Positions 56,745 to 64,000 of a stretch of 64,000 nucleotides of DNA are shown here, one piece after another. The stretch covers positions 2,743,001-2,807,000 of the forward strand of contig NZ_CP025113.1 in NCBI RefSeq assembly GCF_002831585.1, read 5' to 3'. The notes beneath the pieces are model-generated. The model saw only the letters and a program-made list of their open reading frames with translations, had not been told where the DNA came from and did not search any database. The stretch is from Bradyrhizobium sp. SK17. GTDB lineage: Bacteria; Pseudomonadota; Alphaproteobacteria; Rhizobiales; Xanthobacteraceae. Every line of letters starts with the position of its first letter. Position 1 is the first letter of the stretch. Both the position numbers and the translations under genes were made by a program.

Positions 56745-57563
56745 TCACTTCAGGTAGTCCGGCAGGGTAAACCCGTCATAGAACCGATCCGACAGGATTG
56801 CGGTCTTGAACGTCTCCGACTTGTAGCCGGCGACGATGTCCTGCGCCCAGGCCGCATTCGCATTGGCCTTCTTCACAGCGACCACGTTGACATAGGGCGT
56901 TGTCATCCTCTCCAGTGCAAACGCATTGGTCAGCTTCAGGCCGCTGTAGATCGCGAAATTGCCCTGGATGGCTGCGAAGTCGACATCGTCGAGCGCTCTT
57001 GGCGCTTGCGCGGCCTCCAGCGGCACGATCTTGATGCCTCCGGGGTTCTTGATCACATCGAGTTCGCTGACATCGACCGGCTTGGAGTCGCGAATTTCGA
57101 CCAGCCCGAGATCGCGCAGGATCCAGAGCGCGCGTTGCAGATTGACGGGATCATTGGGCACGGCCACGGTCGATCCGGGCTTGATCGGAGAGCCCACCGC
57201 GTGCTTTTTCGAATAGAGCCCCATCGGCGGCGTCGGTACATGGACGATGCCGACGAGATCGGTCTGTTGCCGCTCATTGTACGAGTCCAGGAAGATCGTG
57301 TGCTGCATGACATTGGCGTCGATCTCACCCTTGAACACGGCGTTGTTGGCTTCGAGCCCGGTCGAGAACTCGACATAGCGGATTCGATAACCCTTCTTCT
57401 CCAGCTCCGGCGCGACGCCGACCTTGAATTCATCGATATAGGGGCCCGGCACGAAGCCGACCTTCAAATCGGATTTGGCTGCGGTCTCGGCGTGCAGGGC
57501 GGCGGCGCAGAGGGCGCTGAGAAACAGAACGAGTGAGCGGAGCAGGAGAGGCGTCGTCTTCAT
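56745..57563 (-). CDS. MetQ/NlpA-family substrate-binding protein
   Basis: A 272-residue periplasmic protein of the NlpA (MetQ, D-methionine binding) family: LKVGFVPGPYIDEFKVGVAP, YVEFSTGLEANNAVFKGEID, NVMQHTIFLDSYNERQQTDL and FAAIQGNFAIYSGLKLTNAF. The leader LRSLVLFLSALCAAALHA lacks a clean lipobox, so it may be soluble rather than a lipoprotein. No MetN or MetI genes adjoin it, so it is an orphan binding protein in the sulfur cluster; it may serve a transporter elsewhere. ATG 57563 is preferred to TTG 57575. Confidence 0.85.
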   Translation of the reverse strand: MKTTPLLLRSLVLFLSALCAAALHAETAAKSDLKVGFVPGPYIDEFKVGVAPELEKKGYRIRYVEFSTGLEANNAVFKGEIDANVMQHTIFLDSYNERQQTDLVGIVHVPTPPMGLYSKKHAVGSPIKPGSTVAVPNDPVNLQRALWILRDLGLVEIRDSKPVDVSELDVIKNPGGIKIVPLEAAQAPRALDDVDFAAIQGNFAIYSGLKLTNAFALERMTTPYVNVVAVKKANANAAWAQDIVAGYKSETFKTAILSDRFYDGFTLPDYLK

Positions 57564-57646
57564 AGGAATCGTCAAATCCTTGGCAGTTGGGGTGAACGTT
57601 GGTGGCGGCCGTTAAAAGGCCGGTCGTCTCGGACTTTGTCAGGCGA

Positions 57647-58987
57647 TCACGCGATCGCCCTGACTGATCCGGAGAACACGCTTTGCGGCCGGCTCAGGCC
57701 GTAGTGATCGCGCAGCGTGGTGCCTGCGTATTCGTCGCGGAACAGGCCGCGCTTGCGCAGGATCGGTACGACGTGCTCGGCGAACAGGTCGAAGCCACCG
57801 GGCAGCCAGGGCGGCATCACGTTGAAGCCATCGGCGGCGCCATTCTCGAACCAAGTCTGGATATTGTCGGCGATTTTCTCCGGCGGACCCGCGATCACCC
57901 AATGGCCGCGCGCTCCGGCGAGCCGCTGCACGAGCTGACGGATGGTCGGCTTCTCGCGATCGACGATGTCGACGACGAGCTTGAAGCGGCTTGCCACCCC
58001 GCGGGCACCGTCGGTGTCGATCAGATGGCGCGGGAACGGGCCGTCGAGGTCGAAGCCGGAAAGATCGAGCCCGATCATCTGGCGGAGCTGGGTCAGCGAG
58101 TATTCCGGCTGGATCAGCTCGTTGAACTCGTCTTGCAGGCGGTCGGCCTCGACCTGTGTGCTGGCGATGAACGGGCTGATGCCCGGCAGGATCTTGACCT
58201 GATCCGGACTGCGATCGAAGGCGCGTGCCTGCCGCTTGATGTCGGCATAGAATTCCTGGGCGCTCGCCAGCGTCTGGTGCGCGGTGAAGATCGCCTCGGC
58301 GAAGCGCGCGGCAAAGGCGCGCCCATCCTCGGAGGAGCCGGCCTGGACATAGACCGGCCGCCCCTGCGGCGTCCGTGAGATGTTGAGCGGGCCGCGTACC
58401 CGGAAATGCTTGCCGACGTGGTCGATCGGATGGATCTTGCCGGTGTCGGCGAACACGCCGGAGACGGGGTCATTGACCACCGCGTCGTCTTCCCAGCTGT
58501 CCCACAGCCGCGTGATCACATCGAGATATTCGCGCGCCCGCTCGTAGCGCTCGTGATGGGGAGGGTGCTCAGGCAAGCCAAAATTCTGCGCCGCCAGCGC
58601 GTTGCTCGTGGTGACGATGTTCCAGCCGGCCCGGCCGCCGCTGAGATGATCGAGCGAGGCGAACAAGCGGGCGAGGTTGTAGGGTTCGGTGTAGGTGGTC
58701 GATGCGGTCGCGATCAGGCCGATCCGCTTCGTCGCCGCCGCGATGGCGGCCAGCCAGGTGATCGGCTCGAAACGAAAGCGCTGTGCATAGCGGACGTTGT
58801 CGGCGAGCGCGGGTCCGTCGGCGAAGAAGATCGCGTCGAATTTCTGCGCCTCGGCCCGTTGGGCAAGCTCCTGGTAATAGCTGATATCGAGGATCCGATC
58901 CGCGGCGGAGTCCTTGTAGCGCCATGCCGCCTCGTGATGGCCGCCGGGATAGATGAAGAGGTTGAGGGAAAGCTGTCGTTTGCTCAT
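57647..58987 (-). CDS. LLM class flavin-dependent monooxygenase (NtaA/SnaA/DszA type)
   Basis: A 446-residue flavin monooxygenase of the NtaA/DszA subgroup, which is longer than SsuD. Landmarks: LSLNLFIYPGGHHEAAWRYK, FDAIFFADGPALADNVRYAQ, RIGLIATASTTYTEPYNLAR, LDHLSGGRAGWNIVTTSNAL and GRPVYVQAGSSEDGRAFAAR. Relatives oxidise nitrilotriacetate, EDTA, dibenzothiophene sulfone or dimethyl sulfide/sulfone. In this cluster a sulfur substrate is likely. FMNH2 would come from the flavin reductase at 60013-60585. ATG 58987 is preferred to GTG 58999. Confidence 0.88.
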   Translation of the reverse strand: MSKRQLSLNLFIYPGGHHEAAWRYKDSAADRILDISYYQELAQRAEAQKFDAIFFADGPALADNVRYAQRFRFEPITWLAAIAAATKRIGLIATASTTYTEPYNLARLFASLDHLSGGRAGWNIVTTSNALAAQNFGLPEHPPHHERYERAREYLDVITRLWDSWEDDAVVNDPVSGVFADTGKIHPIDHVGKHFRVRGPLNISRTPQGRPVYVQAGSSEDGRAFAARFAEAIFTAHQTLASAQEFYADIKRQARAFDRSPDQVKILPGISPFIASTQVEADRLQDEFNELIQPEYSLTQLRQMIGLDLSGFDLDGPFPRHLIDTDGARGVASRFKLVVDIVDREKPTIRQLVQRLAGARGHWVIAGPPEKIADNIQTWFENGAADGFNVMPPWLPGGFDLFAEHVVPILRKRGLFRDEYAGTTLRDHYGLSRPQSVFSGSVRAIA

Positions 58988-59040
58988 GTCGTGGCTCACA
59001 CGGTTCTGCTTGTTCTTGATGATGGGACGGCCTTGGCCGT

Positions 59041-59994
59041 TCAGGCCCCGCTGGAGCTGTTTCGTGCAGTGGCCTGCGTCACGACGCTGTCCGGCGGCAC
59101 GTCCTTGGTCAGCCAGACATTGCCGCCGATGGTCGATCCGCGGCCGATCGTGATCCGGCCGAGGATGGTTGCGCCGGCGTAGATCACGACATCGTCCTCG
59201 ACGATCGGGTGCCGGGCGTCGCCCTTGATCACGAGGCCCTCGTCGTCGGTCGGGAAATGCCGCGCGCCCAGCGTGACCGCCTGATAGACCCGGACGTTGT
59301 TGCCGATGATGGCGGTCTCGCCGATCACGACGCCGGTGCCGTGATCGATGAAGAAGCCGGAGCCGATCCGGGCGCCGGGATGAATGTCGATGCCGGTCCT
59401 GGTGTGGGCGATCTCCGACATCAGGCGGGCCACCAGCCGGGCGCCGATCTGGTAGAGCAGATGGGCAAGGCGATGGTGGATGACGGCGGTCATCCCGGGA
59501 TAGCCGATCAGGATCTCGGGGAAATTCCGCGCCGCCGGATCGCCGACAAATGCCGCCCGCAGATCGTTGATCAGGAGTCCGCGGACCTGTGGCAGCTGGG
59601 CCGCGAAGCCGCGTGTCAGCTCGATCGCCTCTTCATGCGCAAAGCCCGGCTCCAGCTCGTCGCCGACGAACAACGCGCCGCGATGGATTTGAGCGCTGAG
59701 CGAATCCAACGCCGTGCTCAGCGTATGGCCGACGAAATAATCGATGTTCTCGCCGTCGAGATCGGATCGGCCGTAATGACGCGGAAACAGCGCTTCGGTG
59801 AGGCCGTCGAGGATCGCCTCCAGCGCCTCGCGCGAGGGGGCGCGGCGTGCCTCGCCGTCGCGCCGGATGCTATGGGTCTCCTCCCGGGAGGTACGCAATT
59901 CAGCGACGATGCGATCGAGCTGCCAGCGGCCTGGTGGCCTGCCCGCTGCACCGGCTGATGACGGAGGCGATGTGGGCGGGGTTTCGCGTTTCAT
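59041..59994 (-). CDS. epsC: Serine O-acetyltransferase (EpsC/CysE type)
   Basis: Makes O-acetylserine from serine and acetyl-CoA (EC 2.3.1.30), the acceptor for sulfide in cysteine synthesis. The 317-residue protein has an N-terminal helical part and the left-handed beta-helix acyltransferase core: HTRTGIDIHPGARIGSGFFI, DHGTGVVIGETAIIGNNVRV, YQAVTLGARHFPTDDEG and HPIVEDDVVIYAGATILGRI. Asp and His of DHGTG are the catalytic pair. Its place among organosulfur genes suggests that released sulfite or sulfide is directly trapped as cysteine. Confidence 0.92.
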   Translation of the reverse strand: MKRETPPTSPPSSAGAAGRPPGRWQLDRIVAELRTSREETHSIRRDGEARRAPSREALEAILDGLTEALFPRHYGRSDLDGENIDYFVGHTLSTALDSLSAQIHRGALFVGDELEPGFAHEEAIELTRGFAAQLPQVRGLLINDLRAAFVGDPAARNFPEILIGYPGMTAVIHHRLAHLLYQIGARLVARLMSEIAHTRTGIDIHPGARIGSGFFIDHGTGVVIGETAIIGNNVRVYQAVTLGARHFPTDDEGLVIKGDARHPIVEDDVVIYAGATILGRITIGRGSTIGGNVWLTKDVPPDSVVTQATARNSSSGA

Positions 59995-60012
59995 GCTCTG
60001 CCTTTCCCGGGC

Positions 60013-60585
60013 CTAGCGCACATGCGCGAGAGGAATGCTGACTTCGGCCAGCAGGTCGAGATCGGCTTCGCGATCGATCTGGACATATTGTCCATTCCAG
60101 TAGGTGAGACCGGACAGCCGATGCGACAGCTCCATGCTGGAGAGCCGGCCGACGATGATGCCGTGGGAATGCCGCTCGATGATCTCTTCGACCTGGCATT
60201 CGACCATCGCAAGCGACCGCTGCAACAGCGGCACGCCGGACGGTCCATGAGTCCAGGCGATGCCTTCGAATCGCTCCTTGCCCTTCACCTGGCCATTGCT
60301 GAAGCGCTCGGCGACGGCCTGCTGGTCCGAGCCGAGGATGTTGACGCCAAACAGCCGATGACGCGCGATCAGCCCGAACGACGATGCCTGCCGGTTGATG
60401 CTGACCAGCAGCCGGGGCGGGCTGGCGCTGAGCGAGGTCAGCGAGGTGACCGTCATGCCGGTGATGTCCTCGCCCTGTCCCGCGGTGATGATGCAAACGC
60501 CGCCCGGAAGGCGGCGCATGACAAGGCGGAATTGACGCTCGATCTCGTGGTCGGCGTCGACGAGATGGATATCCGGCTTGCTCAT
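60013..60585 (-). CDS. Flavin reductase family protein, second copy
   Basis: A 190-residue flavin reductase-like protein, clearly similar to the one at 16258-16848 (FRLVMRRLPGGVCIITAGQG, DITGMTVTSLTSLSASPPRL, FGVNILGSDQQAVAERFSNG). It should supply reduced FMN to the monooxygenases of the second sulfur cluster. GGGAG precedes the ATG at 60585; the frame reaching to 60939 is a shadow of the dehydrogenase gene. It lies 40 bases after that gene and 18 bases before the serine acetyltransferase start. Confidence 0.88.
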   Translation of the reverse strand: MSKPDIHLVDADHEIERQFRLVMRRLPGGVCIITAGQGEDITGMTVTSLTSLSASPPRLLVSINRQASSFGLIARHRLFGVNILGSDQQAVAERFSNGQVKGKERFEGIAWTHGPSGVPLLQRSLAMVECQVEEIIERHSHGIIVGRLSSMELSHRLSGLTYWNGQYVQIDREADLDLLAEVSIPLAHVR

Positions 60586-60625
60586 CGGGAGTCTCCCTTG
60601 TGTTGCCTCGCCGGATCGGACTTCG

Positions 60626-61855
60626 CTAGAAGAAGCCCTTGGCGGGGAGCGGCGTGCCGCTGATTTCGTATTGTCCGATCGAGCGCGTTTTGAAGGTGTT
60701 CGGGTTGTGCGACGCCAGTGTCCGCGCATTGCGCCAGTGGCGGTCGAAATTGGTCGCCTTCTTGGTCGCCGATGCGCCGCCGACGTCGAACAGCAGGCTC
60801 CCGCTCCGGATCGCAAACTCGTCCGCGACGATCTTGGCCTTGGCCGCCAACAGTGCTGCGCTATGGGCGGCATCCACCGCGTTCGCGTCGCCGGCATCGA
60901 AAGCGTCGGTCGCGACATCGAGCGCTTCCGCAGCGGCAAGTACGACAGTCTCGGCGGCGAATGCGCCGCTGGCGATCTGGCCGACCGTCTGTTGCAGCAA
61001 TGGATCGTCCACTGGAACCTCGCTCGGCGCGTAGTAGAAAGTCCGTTTGCGCGAGCGCACCAGAACGGTGGCGTCCCGCAGCACGGCGCGCGCGATGCCG
61101 GCGTTGATCGCGGTCAGGAACAGCTGCGCGAATGTGTTGGAGTAGGGGATGCCATAGCCGGTGTCCGGCGCGTCGAACACGATTTCCTGGCGCCTGACCC
61201 GCACGTTGCGGAAATGCGTGGTGCCGGTCGCCGTCAGCCGCTGGCCGAGGCCATCCCAATCGTCGACCAGCTCGATTCCGTCGCGATTGACCGGGATCAG
61301 CACGGCCGCGTTGGTCGCGGCCGCGTCGGCGGTCCGGACGAGGACGAAGTCCGAATACAGCGTGCCGGTGCTGTAGTATTTGGTGCCGTTGAGCAGGTAG
61401 TCGTCGCCATCGGCCGTGAGCGTCGTGTTCGGCGTCACGTTGCCGACCTTCGGCGTGTCGAGCTCGGTCGCCGCTAGCCCGATGATGGCACCGTCGGCGA
61501 CCGCCTTCTGCCACTGTCGGTGTTGATCATCCTTCGGCCGCCGCACCAGTCGTTCGACGACGCTGAAATGGTTGCGCAGGATATGGGCGACGTTGGCATC
61601 GGCCTCGCCGAGGCGAATGACGATCTCGAACAAGGCTCGGATCGAGATGCCGGCGCCGCCTGCCTCCACCGGTAGCCGCAACGCGCCGAGACGGGCTTTG
61701 CGAATGAGATCGATCTCCGCGAACGGCAGCACGCGCTCGCGTTCGCGGTCGCCGGCTCCCTCGGCGATGCGGCCGAGCAGCGCGTCGAGATCGGGCGCAT
61801 AGCTGTGGAGGCGGTCGGAGGGCTCCAGCGAGGTGGCGGATACAGGTTTGTTCAT
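60626..61855 (-). CDS. DszC/SfnC-like flavin-dependent monooxygenase (acyl-CoA dehydrogenase fold)
   Basis: A 409-residue protein of the acyl-CoA dehydrogenase superfamily in the DszC/SfnC monooxygenase branch, not a true dehydrogenase. Family blocks: LGALRLPVEAGGAGISIRAL, VAHILRNHFSVVERLVRRPK, TLTADGDDYLLNGTKYYSTG, GQRLTATGTTHFRNVRVRRQ and DVGGASATKKATNFDRHWRN. Relatives oxygenate thioethers or sulfones with FMNH2 or FADH2. The adjacent flavin reductase fits. It may start desulfurisation of sulfur compounds imported by the upstream transporter. Confidence 0.88.
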   Translation of the reverse strand: MNKPVSATSLEPSDRLHSYAPDLDALLGRIAEGAGDRERERVLPFAEIDLIRKARLGALRLPVEAGGAGISIRALFEIVIRLGEADANVAHILRNHFSVVERLVRRPKDDQHRQWQKAVADGAIIGLAATELDTPKVGNVTPNTTLTADGDDYLLNGTKYYSTGTLYSDFVLVRTADAAATNAAVLIPVNRDGIELVDDWDGLGQRLTATGTTHFRNVRVRRQEIVFDAPDTGYGIPYSNTFAQLFLTAINAGIARAVLRDATVLVRSRKRTFYYAPSEVPVDDPLLQQTVGQIASGAFAAETVVLAAAEALDVATDAFDAGDANAVDAAHSAALLAAKAKIVADEFAIRSGSLLFDVGGASATKKATNFDRHWRNARTLASHNPNTFKTRSIGQYEISGTPLPAKGFF

Positions 61856-61897
61856 GGTGTCACCCGAATGACGTTGAGGGATAGCGACGGTTTCCGA

Positions 61898-62902
61898 TCA
61901 GAGCTGGGCCAGGTGGTCGGTGACCTTGACCGGTTCCGGCAGCACCTTGCGCGCGGCCAGCCAGTCGGCGGCCCGTTGCAACTCGGCGAGGAAGTTCTCG
62001 TCATTGGCCGCAAAGTATCGATACTGCCGGTTCAGCGCGATGAACTGGTCGCGGACCTGGTCGCTGTACTTGCCGGCCTTCTGCGCGATGTATTCGGCGT
62101 CCTTGCTGTTCTCCGAAATCCACTTGCCTTCGGCGCGGAACGCATCGTTGACCGCGCGCACCAGCGCTGGATTGTCGGTCGCGAATTTGCGGGTGGTCAG
62201 GTAGGAAGTGTAGTCGATCTGGAATTCGAGATCGCGACCCTCCAGGAAGATGTCGTGCGCCTTGTATTCGAGCCGGGCGATGTCCACGCCCGGGCTCCAC
62301 ATCGACCATGCATCGACCTTGCCGGAAGCCAGTGCCGGCGCGGCGTCCGGTGGATTGAGGTAGACGAACTTGACCTTGGCGCGGTCGACCTTGTGCTTCT
62401 CGAGCGCCGCAACCAGCAGGAACTCGCCGAGACCGGAGCGGTTCACCGCCACCGACTTTCCGACGAGGTCCTCGATCTTGTTGATGCCGGAGTCATCCCG
62501 CGCGATGATCGCGGTGGTGCGCGGCTCGTAGACCACGAACTGGGTGAACACCAATGGCGAGCCGGCGATGATCGCGGCCAGCGCCGGCGTCGTGCTGCCG
62601 CCGAAGCTGAAATCGGCGCTGCCGCCGGTGACGGCCTGCAGCGTCGGCGCATGATTCGGGAACGGCCCCAGCCATTCGACCTTGATGCCGTCCCTGGCCA
62701 ACTGCTTCTCGAACGCGCCGCGTTCCTTGGCGATCAGATTGAGCCCGCTCAGGCCCCAGGTCAGGCGGACCGTGTCGGTGACACGGCCGCTCGCCGCATG
62801 CGCTGGTACGGTGAGGTCGAAGCCCGCCAGCGCGCCGATGCCCAGGGCGGCGCCGCCGAGGAAGCTGCGACGCGTCGGGCTGGTGAATACAGGGCGGAAC
62901 AT
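61898..62902 (-). CDS. Sulfonate/organosulfur ABC transporter substrate-binding protein (SsuA-like), third copy
   Basis: A 334-residue periplasmic binding protein of the SsuA/NMT1 type. The leader has a twin-arginine motif (TSPTRRSFLGGAALGIGALA), so Tat export is likely. Mature blocks: VRLTWGLSGLNLIAKERGAF, IKVEWLGPFPNHAPTLQAVT, GKVDAWSMWSPGVDIARLEY and TRKFATDNPALVRAVNDAF. It is more distant from the two copies at 11-13 kb than those are from each other. It forms a transport set with the ATPase and permease to its right. ATG 62902 has GAGGA seven bases upstream. Confidence 0.88.
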   Translation of the reverse strand: MFRPVFTSPTRRSFLGGAALGIGALAGFDLTVPAHAASGRVTDTVRLTWGLSGLNLIAKERGAFEKQLARDGIKVEWLGPFPNHAPTLQAVTGGSADFSFGGSTTPALAAIIAGSPLVFTQFVVYEPRTTAIIARDDSGINKIEDLVGKSVAVNRSGLGEFLLVAALEKHKVDRAKVKFVYLNPPDAAPALASGKVDAWSMWSPGVDIARLEYKAHDIFLEGRDLEFQIDYTSYLTTRKFATDNPALVRAVNDAFRAEGKWISENSKDAEYIAQKAGKYSDQVRDQFIALNRQYRYFAANDENFLAELQRAADWLAARKVLPEPVKVTDHLAQL

Positions 62903-62912
62903 CGGATGATCC

Positions 62913-63638
62913 TCAGGCAGGGATGGAATGGGAAACGCCAACGCCGAGCTCTGCGAGCAGATCGGCGCGTGCGATCGGAGGAGCGCCATTGCGCTTCATG
63001 CGATGCTCGAACGCGATGTGGCCTTCGCGCATCACCAGAATGCGATCGGCAAGCGCAATGGCTTCGTCGACGTCATGGGTGACCAGCAGAACGCCGGGCC
63101 GATGGGCGGCGACCAGCTCGCGCACCAGTTCGTGCATGCGAATGCGGGTCAGCGCATCGAGCGCAGCGAACGGCTCGTCGAGCAGCAGCAATTCGGGTTC
63201 CTGCACCAGCGCCCGCGCCAGTGCCACGCGCTGCGCCTGTCCGCCGGAGAGATTGCGCGGCCAGTCGTCGAGCCGGGCGCCAAGCCCGACTTCGGTGAGC
63301 GCGGTGGCGGCGCGCTGGCGGGCGTCGCGCGCATTGAGACCGAGCGCGACGTTGCGCCACAGATTGTCCCACGGCAGCAGCCGGTGCTCCTGGAACACGA
63401 CCGCTGGCCGGCGTGGCGCCGTGATGCGTCCGCCGTCGATCGGATCGAGGCCGGCCAGTGCCCGCAGCAGCGTGGTCTTGCCGCAACCGCTCTCACCGAG
63501 CAGGACGACGAACTCGCCGCGCTCAATCCGCAAGTTCAGATTTTCGATCACGACCCGGCCGCCATAGGCGCGATGCAGGCCGGTGACGACGACGGCCGGG
63601 GTAGCCAGGCTCGGAGAGGGAACGACGTGCAGGGTCAT
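62913..63638 (-). CDS. ssuB: Sulfonate ABC transporter ATP-binding protein (SsuB-like), second system
   Basis: A 241-residue ABC ATPase: Walker A GESGCGKTT, Q-loop FQEHRLLPW, signature [16 protein letters not shown], Walker B LLLLDEPFAALDA and His of VTHDVDEAIALA. ATG 63638 overlaps the stop of the permease gene (ATGA). The longer frame to 63842 is a shadow of the permease. It belongs to the second sulfonate-type importer. Confidence 0.9.
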   Translation of the reverse strand: MTLHVVPSPSLATPAVVVTGLHRAYGGRVVIENLNLRIERGEFVVLLGESGCGKTTLLRALAGLDPIDGGRITAPRRPAVVFQEHRLLPWDNLWRNVALGLNARDARQRAATALTEVGLGARLDDWPRNLSGGQAQRVALARALVQEPELLLLDEPFAALDALTRIRMHELVRELVAAHRPGVLLVTHDVDEAIALADRILVMREGHIAFEHRMKRNGAPPIARADLLAELGVGVSHSIPA

Positions 63639-64000
63639 CGTGCGCCGCCAAAGTTCGGATGCCATGCCAGCAATCGTCGCTCGAGTGCGCGCGCAATGCC
63701 GTCGGCCGCGACGCCGATCAGGGCGTAGATCACGATCGTCAGCACGATCACGTCGGTGCGCAGGAATTCGCGGGCGTCCATGGCGAGGAAGCCGATGCCG
63801 GACTGCGCGCCGACGGTCTCCGCCACCACCAGCGCGAGCCATGCGGTCGCCAGCGCATAGCGCACACCTGTCAGGATCGAGGGCAACGCCCCCGGCAGGA
63901 TGACGCGCCGGATCAGCTCCAGCGTTCCAAGGCCCTGGACGCGGCCGAGCTCAAGCAGCTTCGGGTCGACCTGCCGGATGCCCAGCGTGGTGTTGATGTA
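63635..64000 (-). CDS. ssuC: Sulfonate ABC transporter permease (SsuC-like), 5' end cut by the window
   Basis: The frame is open to base 64000, so only the C-terminal 121 residues are visible: NTTLGIRQVDPKLLELGRVQ, then GLGTLELIRRVILPGALPSI (the EAA loop), GVRYALATAWLALVVAETVG, SGIGFLAMDAREFLRTDVIV and LTIVIYALIGVAADGIARAL. The order of features matches the ssuC at 14590-15396. An internal TTG at 63886 is not a start. It is coupled to the ATPase gene. Confidence 0.9.
   Translation of the reverse strand, partial: YINTTLGIRQVDPKLLELGRVQGLGTLELIRRVILPGALPSILTGVRYALATAWLALVVAETVGAQSGIGFLAMDAREFLRTDVIVLTIVIYALIGVAADGIARALERRLLAWHPNFGGAR

Overview
The window looks like a chromosomal segment of a Bradyrhizobium-type alphaproteobacterium. 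The evidence is high GC, a Caulobacter-like fliF-fliG-fliH-fliN-flbD flagellar operon next to a sciP (DUF1153) gene with CtrA-like boxes, many alphaproteobacterial small protein families (GCG_CRPN, DUF3309, DUF4112), dispersed palindromic repeats of the kind common in that genus, and several transporters for sulfonates and sugars. No transposase, integrase, phage gene or CRISPR array was seen.

Layout. 1-10 kb: a truncated membrane-anchored protein with a 21-bp tandem repeat, a phosphate transporter with a cyclic-nucleotide-binding partner, an AraC regulator, small proteins, msrB-msrA and a RecD-like helicase. 10-17 kb: a luciferase-like oxidoreductase, a strong terminator, then a sulfonate operon with two tandem SsuA-like binding proteins, ssuD, ssuC, ssuB and a flavin reductase. 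17-27 kb: flagellar genes on the minus strand (fliF operon ending in flbD; fliK-flgD) with sciP between them. 27-30 kb: mnmA, a methyltransferase, a small exported protein and a CAU-anticodon tRNA.

30-46 kb is the most unusual region: a soluble STN/TonB-C-like periplasmic protein, an ECF sigma factor, a FecR anti-sigma factor, a two-partner-secretion-type giant adhesin of about 4,284 residues, and a second ECF sigma factor. This resembles cell-surface signalling without a TonB-dependent receptor. The adhesin reading frame is broken at three places, each explained by one missing G in a short G run. sciP carries a break of exactly the same kind, so consensus base-calling errors are the leading explanation, with real mutation or phase variation as alternatives.

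46-57 kb: two sugar ABC importers on the minus strand flanking an OprB-type porin, with a divergent ROK regulator and a short-chain dehydrogenase; probably one sugar-uptake and oxidation locus. 57-64 kb: a second sulfur-scavenging cluster on the minus strand (SsuC, SsuB, SsuA-like, a DszC/SfnC-like flavin monooxygenase, flavin reductase, serine acetyltransferase, NtaA/DszA-like monooxygenase, MetQ-like protein). It could link capture of organosulfur compounds to cysteine synthesis.
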